Positions 52,301 through 61,721 are shown, numbered from the stretch's first letter. The stretch is 64,000 nt of DNA from Ignavibacteria bacterium (GCA_009773205.1 WPAE01000006.1:62001-126000); one strand, 5' to 3'. Numbers and translations: made by a program. The notes: generated by a model not told the origin, from the letters alone.

Positions 52301-53860
52301 ATGAAGCATGAAATTGAAATAGTAATTCCGCCAGACAGATTAAATGATGCTGAATTTCTTAGAGCTCTGTCGTCGCAAATACTAAGAGTAAACATTTCAG
52401 AAATATCTGCTGTTCGGCAAATTAGGCGTTCACTTGATGCGCGCAGCAAAATCCCCGTTTATAGAATTAAAACATTAGTTTATATAAATGAGCAGCCACA
52501 AGAAATCAGAAAACAAATTGAGTACAAATCTGTTGAATCAAAAAGAGAAGTAATTATTGTTGGAATGGGTCCAGCCGGAATGTTTGCGGCGTTAAGGTTA
52601 ATTGAACTTGGAATCAAACCAATTCTTGTGGAAAGAGGAAAAGATGTTCAAACTCGGCGTAAAGATTTGAAAGCTATACAACAAGGTGGTTATGTAAATC
52701 CAGATTCAAATTATTGCTTTGGCGAAGGCGGCGCCGGAACATACAGCGATGGAAAACTTTATACGCGTTCTACTAAACGTGGTGATGTTGGAAGAATTCT
52801 AAACATACTTGTTCAGCATGGCGCACATGAAGAAATTCTTATTGACGCTCATCCGCATATTGGTTCGAACAAACTCCCTATTGTGGTTCAAACAATTAGA
52901 GAAATAATTTTGAATTGCGGCGGAGAAATTCATTTTGATTCTCGTGTAACGGATTTTATACAAACCGGAAATAAAATTACTGGCGTTGTAATCAACAACG
53001 AAAAAGAACTATTAGGAGAATCTGTTATTCTTGCAACTGGACATTCTGCAAGAGATATTTATTACTTACTCGATAAACATAAAATCAAACTTGAAGCTAA
53101 ACCATTTGCAATTGGCGTTCGGATTGAACATCCGCAGACATTAATAGATGAAATTCAATATCATTCTAAAGTAAGAAATCCATATCTGCCTGCTTCGAGT
53201 TATAGTTTAACTTGCCAGGTTGATAACCGCGGCGTTTATTCTTTTTGCATGTGTCCTGGAGGAATTATTATTCCAGCATCAACCGATAAGGATGAATTGG
53301 TTCTGAATGGAATGAGTGTATCGCGGAGAGATTCGTCATTTGCTAACTCCGGTTTTGTTGTTTCTGTAAACGAAAATGATTGGAAAGAATATTCTTCTTT
53401 TGGAGTTTTTGCTGGATTGGAATTTCAGAAAAAAATTGAAAAAATTGCTTTTGAAGCGGGTGGAAAAACACAACGCGCGCCTGCCCAAAGAATTACAGAT
53501 TTTGTAAAAGAAAAAATTTCTTCCTCGTTACCTCAAACGTCTTATATTCCTGGAATTGTTTCATCGCCATTGCATGAGCTTTTACCAAAACAAATTACTA
53601 ATGGATTAAAGCAAAGCCTTTTTCTCTTTGATAAAAAAATGAAAGGTTATCTTACAGAAGAGGCACAAATTCTTGCGGCTGAAACAAGAACCAGCTCGCC
53701 AATAAAAATACCACGCGATAGTGAAACATTAATGCATACTGAAGTTGAAGGATTATTCCCCTGCGGAGAAGGCGCTGGCTATGCAGGTGGAATTGTATCT
53801 GCTGCGATTGATGGAGAGAGAAGCGCAGATGCAGTATGTAAATTTTTAAACTTTAGTTGA
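52301..53860 (+). CDS. FAD-dependent dehydrogenase (COG2509-type)
   Basis: A 519-aa cytosolic flavoprotein. An N-terminal domain of about 80 residues (MKHEIEIVIPPDRLNDAEF, QIRRSLDARSKIPVYRI) precedes the dinucleotide motif IVGMGPAGMFAALRLIELG (86-104) and VERGKDVQTRRKDL. NYCFGEGGAGTYSDGKLYTR is the family's distinctive glycine-rich block, and VILATGHSARDIYYLL closes the FAD domain. The C-terminus is TEVEGLFPCGEGAGYAGGIVSAAIDG. Substrate unknown; conserved in many bacteria as an uncharacterised FAD-dependent dehydrogenase. No convincing ribosome-binding site, because the start follows a repeat region. The end overlaps convergent tyrA by 15 nt. Confidence 0.85.
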   Translation: MKHEIEIVIPPDRLNDAEFLRALSSQILRVNISEISAVRQIRRSLDARSKIPVYRIKTLVYINEQPQEIRKQIEYKSVESKREVIIVGMGPAGMFAALRLIELGIKPILVERGKDVQTRRKDLKAIQQGGYVNPDSNYCFGEGGAGTYSDGKLYTRSTKRGDVGRILNILVQHGAHEEILIDAHPHIGSNKLPIVVQTIREIILNCGGEIHFDSRVTDFIQTGNKITGVVINNEKELLGESVILATGHSARDIYYLLDKHKIKLEAKPFAIGVRIEHPQTLIDEIQYHSKVRNPYLPASSYSLTCQVDNRGVYSFCMCPGGIIIPASTDKDELVLNGMSVSRRDSSFANSGFVVSVNENDWKEYSSFGVFAGLEFQKKIEKIAFEAGGKTQRAPAQRITDFVKEKISSSLPQTSYIPGIVSSPLHELLPKQITNGLKQSLFLFDKKMKGYLTEEAQILAAETRTSSPIKIPRDSETLMHTEVEGLFPCGEGAGYAGGIVSAAIDGERSADAVCKFLNFS

Positions 53861-54928
53861 AAACCCAATTGCTTCAACAACTTGTTTAGCCTTCTTAGCA
53901 TCTTCTTTAGTGCTGAATGCCAAACGGAAAGTTCCACCCATTCCTTCGCGTATTTTCAGTAGCTCCATGTCTTTGATGTTGATATCATTTTCAAACAGTG
54001 CAGTAGAAATTTTAGATATTTCTCCAGGCTGATCTTTAACATAAACAAACAAATCGTAAAGCTGAGATAACATTCCTTTTGTGTTTTTAGGAATTTCATC
54101 CCGTTTAATTCTAGCGGATTCAAACCGTTCTTCAAGCTGATTTAGTTTACCTTCGCTAATAAGTCTTTTCATTTGGTTTAATTCTTCATGAAACGAATCT
54201 AAAGCGGAAAGAATTTTATCTTTATTTTGTTTAACAACCGGTTCCCAAATATCAAATGCGCTTGAAGCAATACGTGTCATATCCCGGAAACCGCCGGCAG
54301 CATAATCATAAAAGTTAATATCGCTGTCTTTAAGATTAGCAGAATTGATAAGCGAAACAGCAACAAGCTGCGGAAGATGACTAACAGAAGCAACAACCAT
54401 ATCGTGTACTTTTGGGTTTAACAGTGCTACTCTTGCGCCAATTGAATGAAGCATTTCAATAAAATCATTCCAACCAAAAAAATCTTTTGCTTCGTTTGTA
54501 AGTATGTAAATCGAGTTTTCAAAAAGAAGAGAATCGGAGTTTTCAAAACCTCCTTTCTCTTTTCCGGTCATCGGATGCCCGCCGCAGTAAAAACCTTTCG
54601 ATTGGCAGCTCATCCATTCATTATGAAAAATACTTTTTACGCCGCAGACATCCGTAAACAGATTTCTTTCACTTAGCTTTGGTACAATTGATTTAAATAC
54701 TTCTATAGAAGCATCAAGCGGAAGGCAGAGAAAAATTAATTCTGATTCGAGCGCTTCTTCAACCGAGTTTAACTTCCGGTCAATAGCGTTTTCAGAAAAA
54801 GCTAAATCAAGAACATTAGGAAGATCGAAAGCAGAAATATTTAAAGGCAGATTACTAACCTTCAAAGCTTTTGCTATTGAGCCGCCTATTAATCCGAGAC
54901 CAATTATTGAAACGCTTTTAATTTCCAA
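53846..54928 (-). CDS. tyrA: Prephenate dehydrogenase with C-terminal ACT domain
   Basis: Oxidatively decarboxylates prephenate (or arogenate) towards tyrosine with NAD(P). The 360-aa protein has dinucleotide motif IIGLGLIGGSIAKAL (9-23), LPLDASIEVFKSIVP, DVCGVKSIF, the catalytic GGHPMTGKEKGGFENSD, and the helical dimerisation domain with ASVSHLPQLVAVSL. A C-terminal ACT domain (about 290-360; LYDLFVYVKDQPGEISKIST, GMGGTFRLAF) suggests feedback by tyrosine. There is no chorismate mutase domain. It follows aroF with 0 nt between them, so the DAHP synthase and tyrosine branch share a transcript. Confidence 0.93.
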   Translation of the reverse strand: MEIKSVSIIGLGLIGGSIAKALKVSNLPLNISAFDLPNVLDLAFSENAIDRKLNSVEEALESELIFLCLPLDASIEVFKSIVPKLSERNLFTDVCGVKSIFHNEWMSCQSKGFYCGGHPMTGKEKGGFENSDSLLFENSIYILTNEAKDFFGWNDFIEMLHSIGARVALLNPKVHDMVVASVSHLPQLVAVSLINSANLKDSDINFYDYAAGGFRDMTRIASSAFDIWEPVVKQNKDKILSALDSFHEELNQMKRLISEGKLNQLEERFESARIKRDEIPKNTKGMLSQLYDLFVYVKDQPGEISKISTALFENDINIKDMELLKIREGMGGTFRLAFSTKEDAKKAKQVVEAIGFSTKV

Positions 54929-55942
54929 TTATAAAGTCCTGCCAATTGCTTTAGCTATCAATCTCAATTCATCCATAAGTTTTAAGTAAGTAGATGGAAG
55001 CAACGCCTGCGGTCCATCACTTAAAGCCGATTCTGGATCGTGATGAATTTCGATCATCAAACCATCTGCGCCAGCTGCAACCGCCGCGCGTGCCATTGGC
55101 GGAACTTGGTCTCGTATCCCTGTTGCATGAGATGGGTCGGCAATTATTGGTAAATGGCTTTTCTTATGCACTACAGGAATTGCAGATAAGTCGAACGTAT
55201 TGCGCGTGTAATTTTCGAATGTTCTAATGCCGCGTTCGCAGAGTATAACATCTTTGTTACCACCAGCTAAAATGTATTCAGCAGACATCAGCCATTCTTC
55301 TATTGTTGCAGCAATACCTCTTTTAATCAAGATTGGTTTGCTAATCTTTCCAAGCTCTTTGAGAAGTGAAAAGTTTTGCATATTGCGTGCGCCGACTTGA
55401 AATATGTCCGTATATCTGGAAATCAAATCTATCTGCTCATTTTGCATAACTTCCGTTATAACAAGAAGATTATATTGATCTGCTGCTGCCCGCAGTAATT
55501 TTAATCCTTCTTCTCCCAATCCTTGAAACGAATAAGGAGAAGTCCTTGGCTTAAATGCACCGGCTCTCAATATTTTTGCGCCAGATTCTGCAACTATTTT
55601 AGCAAGGTGGAAAATCTGGTCTTCACTTTCTACAGAACATGGACCGGACATCATAACCACGTGATTGCCGCCAATCTCTACATCTTTTATCTTAACAACA
55701 GTATTAGTCTCTTGAAAATTTCTTCCAGCAAGCTTGAAAGGAGTTGTAACGCGATAGACTTCATCTACGCCGTCAAGTATGCTGATGTTTCTCGTATCGA
55801 AATTTGGCTTAACACCAATTGCGCCAATAATTATTCTTTCAACGCCTATTGATTTATGTGTCTGAAAACCATAACCCTCCAAATGTTTAATTACATTTTC
55901 AATCTGGGCTTCGGTTGCGTTTCTATGTAAAATTACTACCAA
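54929..55942 (-). CDS. aroF: 3-deoxy-7-phosphoheptulonate synthase (DAHP synthase, AroA-beta type)
   Basis: Condenses PEP and erythrose-4-phosphate, the entry step of aromatic synthesis. The 337-aa protein has an N-terminal ferredoxin-like domain (about 1-70; MVVILHRNATEAQIENVIKHL) as in Thermotoga-type enzymes, where it gives feedback inhibition. The barrel carries VVMMSGPCSVESEDQ, AGAFKPRTSPYSFQGLG, EVMQNEQIDLI, QVGARNMQNF, ILIKRG, ILCERGIRTFENYTRNT, DPSHATG and MIEIHHDPESALSDGPQ, so metal- and PEP-binding residues are intact. First gene of the aroF-tyrA pair. Upstream is the DUF1684 gene, 14 nt away, so mutS, DUF1684, aroF and tyrA could all be in one minus-strand run. Confidence 0.94.
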   Translation of the reverse strand: MVVILHRNATEAQIENVIKHLEGYGFQTHKSIGVERIIIGAIGVKPNFDTRNISILDGVDEVYRVTTPFKLAGRNFQETNTVVKIKDVEIGGNHVVMMSGPCSVESEDQIFHLAKIVAESGAKILRAGAFKPRTSPYSFQGLGEEGLKLLRAAADQYNLLVITEVMQNEQIDLISRYTDIFQVGARNMQNFSLLKELGKISKPILIKRGIAATIEEWLMSAEYILAGGNKDVILCERGIRTFENYTRNTFDLSAIPVVHKKSHLPIIADPSHATGIRDQVPPMARAAVAAGADGLMIEIHHDPESALSDGPQALLPSTYLKLMDELRLIAKAIGRTL

Positions 55943-55956
55943 TTTATACTCCGTAA

Positions 55957-56637
55957 TTAATCATGAAATTTTTTCTCGCCTGCTCTTATTTCAACCGGAA
56001 TGAAATCTTCTTTGGTTGGAATAGCGCAAGAAAAATTAGGACTGTATGCACAATAAGGATTATATGCTAAATTGAAATCAACTTCATAAATATAGTTTGG
56101 ATCGTTATCTAATTCAAAATTTATGTAACGCCCAACGCCGTAAGATTCTTTGTTTGTAGTTAGATCTGTAAACCAAATTGAATGATATGCCATACCGGTT
56201 TTAGAAGAGCCTTCATAAACATTAATCTTTAGTTCTTTGCCTTTATGGTTAATTGTTAAATATCCATAGCGAACAGTTTTACGTGCCTCGCCTTTAGTGC
56301 CGTAAACAATTACAGTATCTTTCTCATCAAAGACTGTAAGTTTACTGTTAAATACAAAATCCGGGTCGGGATCAAAGTAGTTAAGATTATGAAATTCAAC
56401 TTTTCCTTTTAAGTTGAAAGGTGAAGATGGATCATTTTTCATTTCAACATTTTTTTGGGCGCGAAAGTCTTCAATCTTTTTGATGTAAGATTCTTGTTCC
56501 GGTGTATAGATTTTACCACAACTATTTAGAATGAATAGAACGCAGATTACACTGATGACGCGGATTAGCACGGATAAATCAGCGTAAACATGCATGCTCT
56601 TTGTCATCCGTCTTATATTAAGATTCTTTGTTTTCAT
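55957..56637 (-). CDS. DUF1684 lipoprotein
   Basis: A 226-aa protein ending in the DUF1684 signature: FNLAYNPYCAYSPNFSCAIPTKEDFIPVEIRAGEKKF. Upstream blocks DFRAQKNVEMKNDPSSPF and FFDPDP-like text (NYFDPDPDFVFNSKL) also match this family. Function unknown. The N-terminus contains a hydrophobic stretch with lipobox FILNSC, so it should be lipid-anchored. Starts possible at 56637, 56607 or 56595; I list the first, which overlaps mutS by 20 nt. Notably the signal-peptide codons (56538-56589) read like a dispersed intergenic repeat, see the findings. Confidence 0.82.
   Translation of the reverse strand: MKTKNLNIRRMTKSMHVYADLSVLIRVISVICVLFILNSCGKIYTPEQESYIKKIEDFRAQKNVEMKNDPSSPFNLKGKVEFHNLNYFDPDPDFVFNSKLTVFDEKDTVIVYGTKGEARKTVRYGYLTINHKGKELKINVYEGSSKTGMAYHSIWFTDLTTNKESYGVGRYINFELDNDPNYIYEVDFNLAYNPYCAYSPNFSCAIPTKEDFIPVEIRAGEKKFHD
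56538..56589. repeat. Probable dispersed repeat inside the DUF1684 signal-peptide region
   Basis: The plus strand reads GAACGCAGATTACACTGATG then ACGCGGATTAGCACGGATAAATCAGCGTAAAC. From memory this wording (CGCAGATTACACGGATGACGCGGATT) is a common extragenic repeat in Bacteroidota and Chlorobi genomes. No second copy lies in this window, so the claim rests on recollection. Confidence 0.4.
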
Positions 56638-59233
56638 CTATATGCTTCTTTAGTTTACTAAGTTTATTTAGTGCTTCAAGTGGTGTTAAGCTGTCTATTG
56701 CAATATCGGAAATTTCTTTTCTAAGCAATTCATCTTTCATTTCAAATAAATTTATCTGCATATCGTCTTGTTTAAATTTTTTCATTTTGGCTTTTTTTAC
56801 TTCGTAAGGAGTAAGTTCTTTTCCTTCAAGATTAACAAGAATTTCCTTTGCGCGGTTCGTTACAAATTGAGGAAGTCCTGCCATTTGTGCTACGTGAATA
56901 CCATAACTGTGGTCTGCGCCGCCTGGTGTAACTTTATGAAGGAAAATAACTTTATCACCATATTCTCGTACATCAACTTTGTAATTTCTTATTCGTGGAA
57001 AAATATCTGCCATTTCATTTAGTTCGTGATAGTGAGTTGCGAACAATGTTTTTGCACTAAGGTTAGGATTTTCGTGCAGATACTCGGTTATAGCCCAAGC
57101 GATAGAAATTCCATCAAACGTACTTGTGCCGCGACCGATTTCGTCCAGAAGTATCAAACTTTTGTTTGTAGCGTTGTTAAGAATATTAGCAGCTTCCTGC
57201 ATCTCAACTAAGAAAGTTGATTCGCCGGCTGAAATATTATCGCTTGCGCCAACGCGTGTGTAAATTCTATCAACTAAACCTATTGCTGCCTGCTTAGCGG
57301 GAATGTAAGAACCTATCTGTGCCATAAGAACAAGCAAACCAATTTGACGAAGATAAACCGATTTGCCCGCCATATTTGGTCCGGTTAGAATAATTATTTG
57401 CTCTTCAGATGAAGAAAGTTTGCAGTTGTTTGAAGTGAATTTTTCTCCAGGCGGAAGAATTCTTTCTACAACAGGATGCCGTCCTTCTATAATTTCAAGG
57501 TTGTCTGAGTTATTTAATACCGGCTTGCTGTAATTGTATTCTACAGCGCATTCAGCTAATGATTGATAACAATCCAGCATCGAGATCAACTGTGCAGTTT
57601 CTTGAATTGCTTCTGTTTCTAATGAAACATAAGTTCTAATTTCGTCAAACAATTTGTACTCAAGGTTTTGAATATTCTCCTGAGCATTCAAAATTTTGTC
57701 TTCGTACTCTTTTAATTCTGGAGTAATAAAGCGTTCGCCGTTTACAAGTGTTTGTTTGCGAATGTAGTTATCCGGCGCTTTCTCTTTGTTGGCGTTGCTA
57801 ATTTCGATGTAGTAGCCGAAAACTTTATTGTAGCTTACTTTAAGAGAAGAAATCTTTGTCCGCTCACGTTCTGTCTTCTGTAGGTTAGCAATCCAATTCT
57901 TTGCGTTTGTAGAAAGCGAGCGAAGTTCATCAAGCTCTGCATTAAAACCTTTACGAATTATTCCACCATCTGAAATTGATATTGGCGCGTCATCGGCAAT
58001 TGCACTCTCAATTTTTTCAACTATGCTTTCAAGCGGATTAAGCTTGTTGTTTATTGCAGTAATCGTTTCAACAGTAGATTGATCTAACAATTGTTTAATA
58101 AGAGGAATTTTTTTTAGCGAAAGTTTAAGACTTACAATTTCTCTCGGATTTGCTCTTCCAGTGCAAACTTTAGAAATCAATCTCTCTAGATCGGCAATCT
58201 CACGTAATTCATTCTGAATGTTCTTGCGCAGCGTTTTTTTATTAACAAATTCTTCTACACATTCTTGCCGTTTTAAAATCTGTTCAAGTTTTCTTAGCGG
58301 TGATGTAATCCACTTCTTAAGCATTCTTCCGCCCATAGAAGTTTCTGTCTTATCAAGTATCGAAATAAGAGAACCTTCCCGGTCGCCATCTTGCATCGTA
58401 AAAGTAATTTCGAGATTGCGCTTTGTAGAGTAATCAAGCAGCATATACTCTGAAGGATTGAAACGAATAATCTTATTTATATGTGTTAGATTGACTTTCT
58501 GTGTTTCGCGAAGATAATTTAATGCAGCGCCGGCAGCACAAATTCCGTTGTAAAGATTTTCTATGCCAAATCCTTTTAGATTTTTGGTCTTTAAATGATT
58601 CGTCATGAGTTCTGAGCCGTAGCTGAAATCGAAAATCCAATCATCAATTTTTGTTATTCTCGCATTTGGAACAGCTTTGTTTATTATCGGCTCAAGAGTT
58701 TGTTTCAGCTTTTTGGGAATCAAAATCTCAGCTGGATTTATCGCGCCAAACTGCTGAGCTAACTCACTTTGTTTTACTTCGTACGTCTGAAATTCGCCGG
58801 TAGAAATATCCGCAAAAGCTAAACCGGCAATTTCATTTTCAGTATAGATTGAGAGAATGTAATTATTCTTTTTATGTTCTAACAGTTTATCGGAAATTGC
58901 AACTCCGGGAGTTACAACTTCTACAACTTCGCGCTTAACAATTCCTTTTGCAAACTTTGGGTTTTCCATCTGTTCGCAAACTGCAACACGGTAACCGGCG
59001 CGCACTAACTTTGGTAAATAATTATCAATTGCATGATGAGGAAAACCGGCAAGCGGTACTTCTCCAGCAGCGCCGTTAGCTCGTTTGGTCAAAGTTATAC
59101 CTAACACTTTGGAAGCAGTCTTAGCGTCTTCTTCAAAAGTTTCAAAGAAATCTCCAACACGGAACAGCAAAACTGTATCCGGGTAGCTTTCTTTTACTTT
59201 TGCATATTGCGCCATCAATGGTGTAACGCTCAT
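56618..59233 (-). CDS. mutS: DNA mismatch repair protein MutS
   Basis: Recognises mismatches and small loops and starts repair with MutL. Full length at 871 aa. The mismatch-reading Phe-x-Glu is at Phe29-Glu31 in LFRVGDFFETFEEDA. Connector and lever domains follow, a clamp region (FGYYIEISNANKEKAPDNYIRKQTL), Walker A GPNMAGKSVYLRQIG, the ordered loop ISAGESTFLVEMQEAANIL, Walker B DEIGRGTSTFDGISIAWA and the helix-turn-helix end LPQFVTNRAKEILVNLE. All point to MutS1. It is first of the minus-strand run with DUF1684 and possibly aroF-tyrA; upstream lies a 203-nt region shared with the divergent VOC gene. Confidence 0.96.
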   Translation of the reverse strand: MSVTPLMAQYAKVKESYPDTVLLFRVGDFFETFEEDAKTASKVLGITLTKRANGAAGEVPLAGFPHHAIDNYLPKLVRAGYRVAVCEQMENPKFAKGIVKREVVEVVTPGVAISDKLLEHKKNNYILSIYTENEIAGLAFADISTGEFQTYEVKQSELAQQFGAINPAEILIPKKLKQTLEPIINKAVPNARITKIDDWIFDFSYGSELMTNHLKTKNLKGFGIENLYNGICAAGAALNYLRETQKVNLTHINKIIRFNPSEYMLLDYSTKRNLEITFTMQDGDREGSLISILDKTETSMGGRMLKKWITSPLRKLEQILKRQECVEEFVNKKTLRKNIQNELREIADLERLISKVCTGRANPREIVSLKLSLKKIPLIKQLLDQSTVETITAINNKLNPLESIVEKIESAIADDAPISISDGGIIRKGFNAELDELRSLSTNAKNWIANLQKTERERTKISSLKVSYNKVFGYYIEISNANKEKAPDNYIRKQTLVNGERFITPELKEYEDKILNAQENIQNLEYKLFDEIRTYVSLETEAIQETAQLISMLDCYQSLAECAVEYNYSKPVLNNSDNLEIIEGRHPVVERILPPGEKFTSNNCKLSSSEEQIIILTGPNMAGKSVYLRQIGLLVLMAQIGSYIPAKQAAIGLVDRIYTRVGASDNISAGESTFLVEMQEAANILNNATNKSLILLDEIGRGTSTFDGISIAWAITEYLHENPNLSAKTLFATHYHELNEMADIFPRIRNYKVDVREYGDKVIFLHKVTPGGADHSYGIHVAQMAGLPQFVTNRAKEILVNLEGKELTPYEVKKAKMKKFKQDDMQINLFEMKDELLRKEISDIAIDSLTPLEALNKLSKLKKHIDENKES

Positions 59234-59436
59234 CGTCTTTCTCTTAATTGCGGCGTAAAAATAGGCTAATGAGATTTTAGAATCAAAGAACCAAAAATTT
59301 GCATCAAATTATATTTGTTAACTGAGAGAAAAATCTTGCATAAAGTCTCTGTTCAAAGATTTTATAATGATTTTGGAATCACGCTAAGAATAATTATTAT
59401 TTGCTAAACAAAAACCACATCAAGAAAGGAAATTTT

Positions 59437-59916
59437 ATGCAAGGCATTACAAACTGTCTTTGGTTCGATTTTCAAGCAGAAGAAGCAGCGCTTTTCTACA
59501 CTTCCATTTTCAATAATTCTAAGATTGGAAAAATTGCCCGCTACACAAATGAAGGTTTCGAGTTTCATCAGAAGCCGGATGGAAGTGTTATGACAATTGA
59601 ATTTGAACTAAACGGACAAAACTTTCTCGGCTTAAATGGCGGACCCGTTTTTAAATTCACAGAAGCAATTTCTTTTGTTATTTATTGCCAAACACAAGAA
59701 GAAATTAATCATTATTGGGATAAACTTTCTGAAGGCGGCGATCCTAATGCGCAGCAGTGCGGCTGGCTTAAAGATAAATTCGGCGTTTCTTGGCAGATTG
59801 TACCAACTCAGCTACCGAATTTAATGGCGGGCAAAAATGGAGAAAAAGTTACTCGAGTTCTTTTCCAAATGAAAAAACTTGAGATTGCTAAGTTAATAGA
59901 AGCTTCTGATGATTAA
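59437..59916 (+). CDS. VOC-family protein (PhnB/3-demethylubiquinone methyltransferase-like fold)
   Basis: A 159-aa glyoxalase-fold protein started at ATG 59437 (AAGGAAA upstream; the in-frame TTG at 59401 is less likely). NCLWFDFQAEEAALFYTSIFNNSKIG is the PhnB-type opening, GSVMTIEFELNGQNFLGLNGGP the middle strand, and ISFVIYCQTQEEINHYWDKLSEGG with QCGWLKDKFGVSWQIVP the characteristic second half. Pfam calls these 3-dmu-9_3-mt, but most are not methyltransferases and the true function is unknown. Single gene, divergent from mutS. Confidence 0.87.
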   Translation: MQGITNCLWFDFQAEEAALFYTSIFNNSKIGKIARYTNEGFEFHQKPDGSVMTIEFELNGQNFLGLNGGPVFKFTEAISFVIYCQTQEEINHYWDKLSEGGDPNAQQCGWLKDKFGVSWQIVPTQLPNLMAGKNGEKVTRVLFQMKKLEIAKLIEASDD

Positions 59917-59990
59917 CGAATTTTATTTTAGGAAAGGCTGCAAAATAGCCTCAAGGGAGAATGTTCAAGATGTAAGCTAAAGAGACGCCG

Positions 59991-60015
59991 CTTCGTTAAA
60001 CGGATTGGGGTTTTT
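59991..60015. repeat. Repeat TTCGTT-AACGGATTGGGGTTTTT, left of T9SS cargo gene
   Basis: CTTCGTTAAACGGATTGGGG (59991-60010), followed by a T-run, is repeated with one extra base at 61841-61867. The two copies flank the gene at 60112-61707 in the same orientation. The copy here may serve as the terminator of the VOC gene. Confidence 0.5.
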
Positions 60016-60111
60016 AGGTTATAAACAAAACTTAATTAATGAATTAACTAATTTACTACTGACATTTCCAAAGAGTTATTACAATTACATTATTCTTAAA
60101 ATAGGATAGTT

Positions 60112-61707
60112 ATGAAAACGAAATTTTTATTTACCTTATTGTTTATAGCTTCTATTTCACTTCCACAAAGCAAAATAAATTACAAATTGCTTGATGCAAA
60201 TAATATTACACTTGGGTTACAAAATATTGGTAATCTTTATAATAAATTTGGCATCGGAGGTGGATATTGGAAAATGCTTATCAAAGATTCTGTAATTGTT
60301 TACGATCAAGGTCCATGGGTAATTGGAAAAATTGATAACAAAGTTCACCTCGCAATATCTCAATGGGGAACAAACTACTCGCCGGGTCCAATTATTAATA
60401 ACCAAGCAGCAATGCAGTATAAACCAGAAGATTCACTTAAGTATAGAATTTATAAAATTTCTAAAGGCGACAACCAAACAAACAAAGATTATGCTGAATG
60501 GCCTGCTCAGTACGGCGCACCAATTACAGAAGATGGAAAACCTAAGATATATCAAGACCAAACTCTTTGGTGTGTTTATAATGCAATGTTTCCAGCTGTT
60601 AAAAAACAAATCACCACTTTCCTAGATTCTTTACCAACAATGCCGATAGAAATTCATCAGTTGGCTTATGCAAAAAGGGGAAGTAGTAAAGATGAAGTAG
60701 ATTTATTTTCTAATACAGTATTCTTTGAATGGACAATTATTAATAAGGGAAATGCGCCAATTGATTCAGCATATTTTTCATTTTGGACAGACATTGATTT
60801 TTGTCTTGGTTCACCAGGTAATGCATATAACATACCACAAATGGATTCACTGACTGGACTGGGCTATTTGTGGTCAAATACAACAGTTCCCGAACCCGCA
60901 GTTGGATATGTACTGTTGTATGGACCTTCAGTACCAACTTTTGGAAGTAAATCTATAATAAAAGGAAAAGTAAAAAACGGCTATAAAAATCTTGGAGTAT
61001 CTTCTAATGATGCTTTTTTTGGTGGAGCAGCCGGAGATAAACGTTTTGCTCTTTCTAAAAATAGAAAGGAGGCGTGGAATATAGCCCGAGGTTTATTCAC
61101 AACAGGAGAGACTAAAATAAATCCTACAAACGGCGGTTCTACAAAGTTTACATTCAGCGGAGACCCGGTAACCAATACAGGCTGGTTATGGAATGTTAAA
61201 GGAACTGGCGGCGGAGCTGGGTTTAATCTTTTTTCTGGGCCTTTTAATATGGCACCAAATGATACACAATGGGTAATGATGGCTCTTGTTCCGGCACTTG
61301 GGAAAGATTATAAAGAAAGCATTACAATAATGCGTAACAAGGTACAATTGTTAAAATCCATGCCTTATGATAGCCTTGCCTTTGGAAGAAAGTCAGTAAT
61401 GGTTGCGGTTGAAAATGAAAATGATATTCCAACGGAATTCAAGTTAGAACAGAACTATCCGAATCCGTTTAACCCAAGTACAGTTATAAGCTACAAGTTG
61501 CAAGCTGCAAGCCGCATAACTCTTAAAGTTTACGATGTTTTAGGAAGAGAAGTTGCAACCTTAGTTGATGAACACAAACAGCCCGGCAGTTATAAAATTG
61601 TTTTTAATCCAGCATCAAGTATCAAGAATCCAGCATCTGGAATTTATTTCTACCGTTTAACAACGCCAACGACAACGATTACAAGGAAGATGGCTCTAAC
61701 AAAGTAG
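60112..61707 (+). CDS. Secreted protein with type IX secretion (T9SS type A) sorting domain
   Basis: A 531-aa exported protein with signal peptide MKTKFLFTLLFIASISLPQS. The middle region is beta-rich with no recognised enzyme motif; it holds repeated Trp/Tyr/Gly-rich segments (WKMLIKDSVIVYDQGPWVIG, GAAGDKRFALSKNRKEAW). The tail from about residue 443 is a canonical T9SS sorting domain: FKLEQNYPNPFNPSTVISY, then TLKVYDVLGREVATLVDE, then SGIYFYRL and a terminal KMALTK. Just before SGIYFYRL there is a 7-residue duplication (NPASSIK-NPAS) encoded by a 21-nt direct repeat. The strong tail implies export to the outer surface by T9SS. Flanked by similar repeats on both sides. Confidence 0.85.
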   Translation: MKTKFLFTLLFIASISLPQSKINYKLLDANNITLGLQNIGNLYNKFGIGGGYWKMLIKDSVIVYDQGPWVIGKIDNKVHLAISQWGTNYSPGPIINNQAAMQYKPEDSLKYRIYKISKGDNQTNKDYAEWPAQYGAPITEDGKPKIYQDQTLWCVYNAMFPAVKKQITTFLDSLPTMPIEIHQLAYAKRGSSKDEVDLFSNTVFFEWTIINKGNAPIDSAYFSFWTDIDFCLGSPGNAYNIPQMDSLTGLGYLWSNTTVPEPAVGYVLLYGPSVPTFGSKSIIKGKVKNGYKNLGVSSNDAFFGGAAGDKRFALSKNRKEAWNIARGLFTTGETKINPTNGGSTKFTFSGDPVTNTGWLWNVKGTGGGAGFNLFSGPFNMAPNDTQWVMMALVPALGKDYKESITIMRNKVQLLKSMPYDSLAFGRKSVMVAVENENDIPTEFKLEQNYPNPFNPSTVISYKLQAASRITLKVYDVLGREVATLVDEHKQPGSYKIVFNPASSIKNPASGIYFYRLTTPTTTITRKMALTK

Positions 61708-61721
61708 CTTTCAACTTTTAG

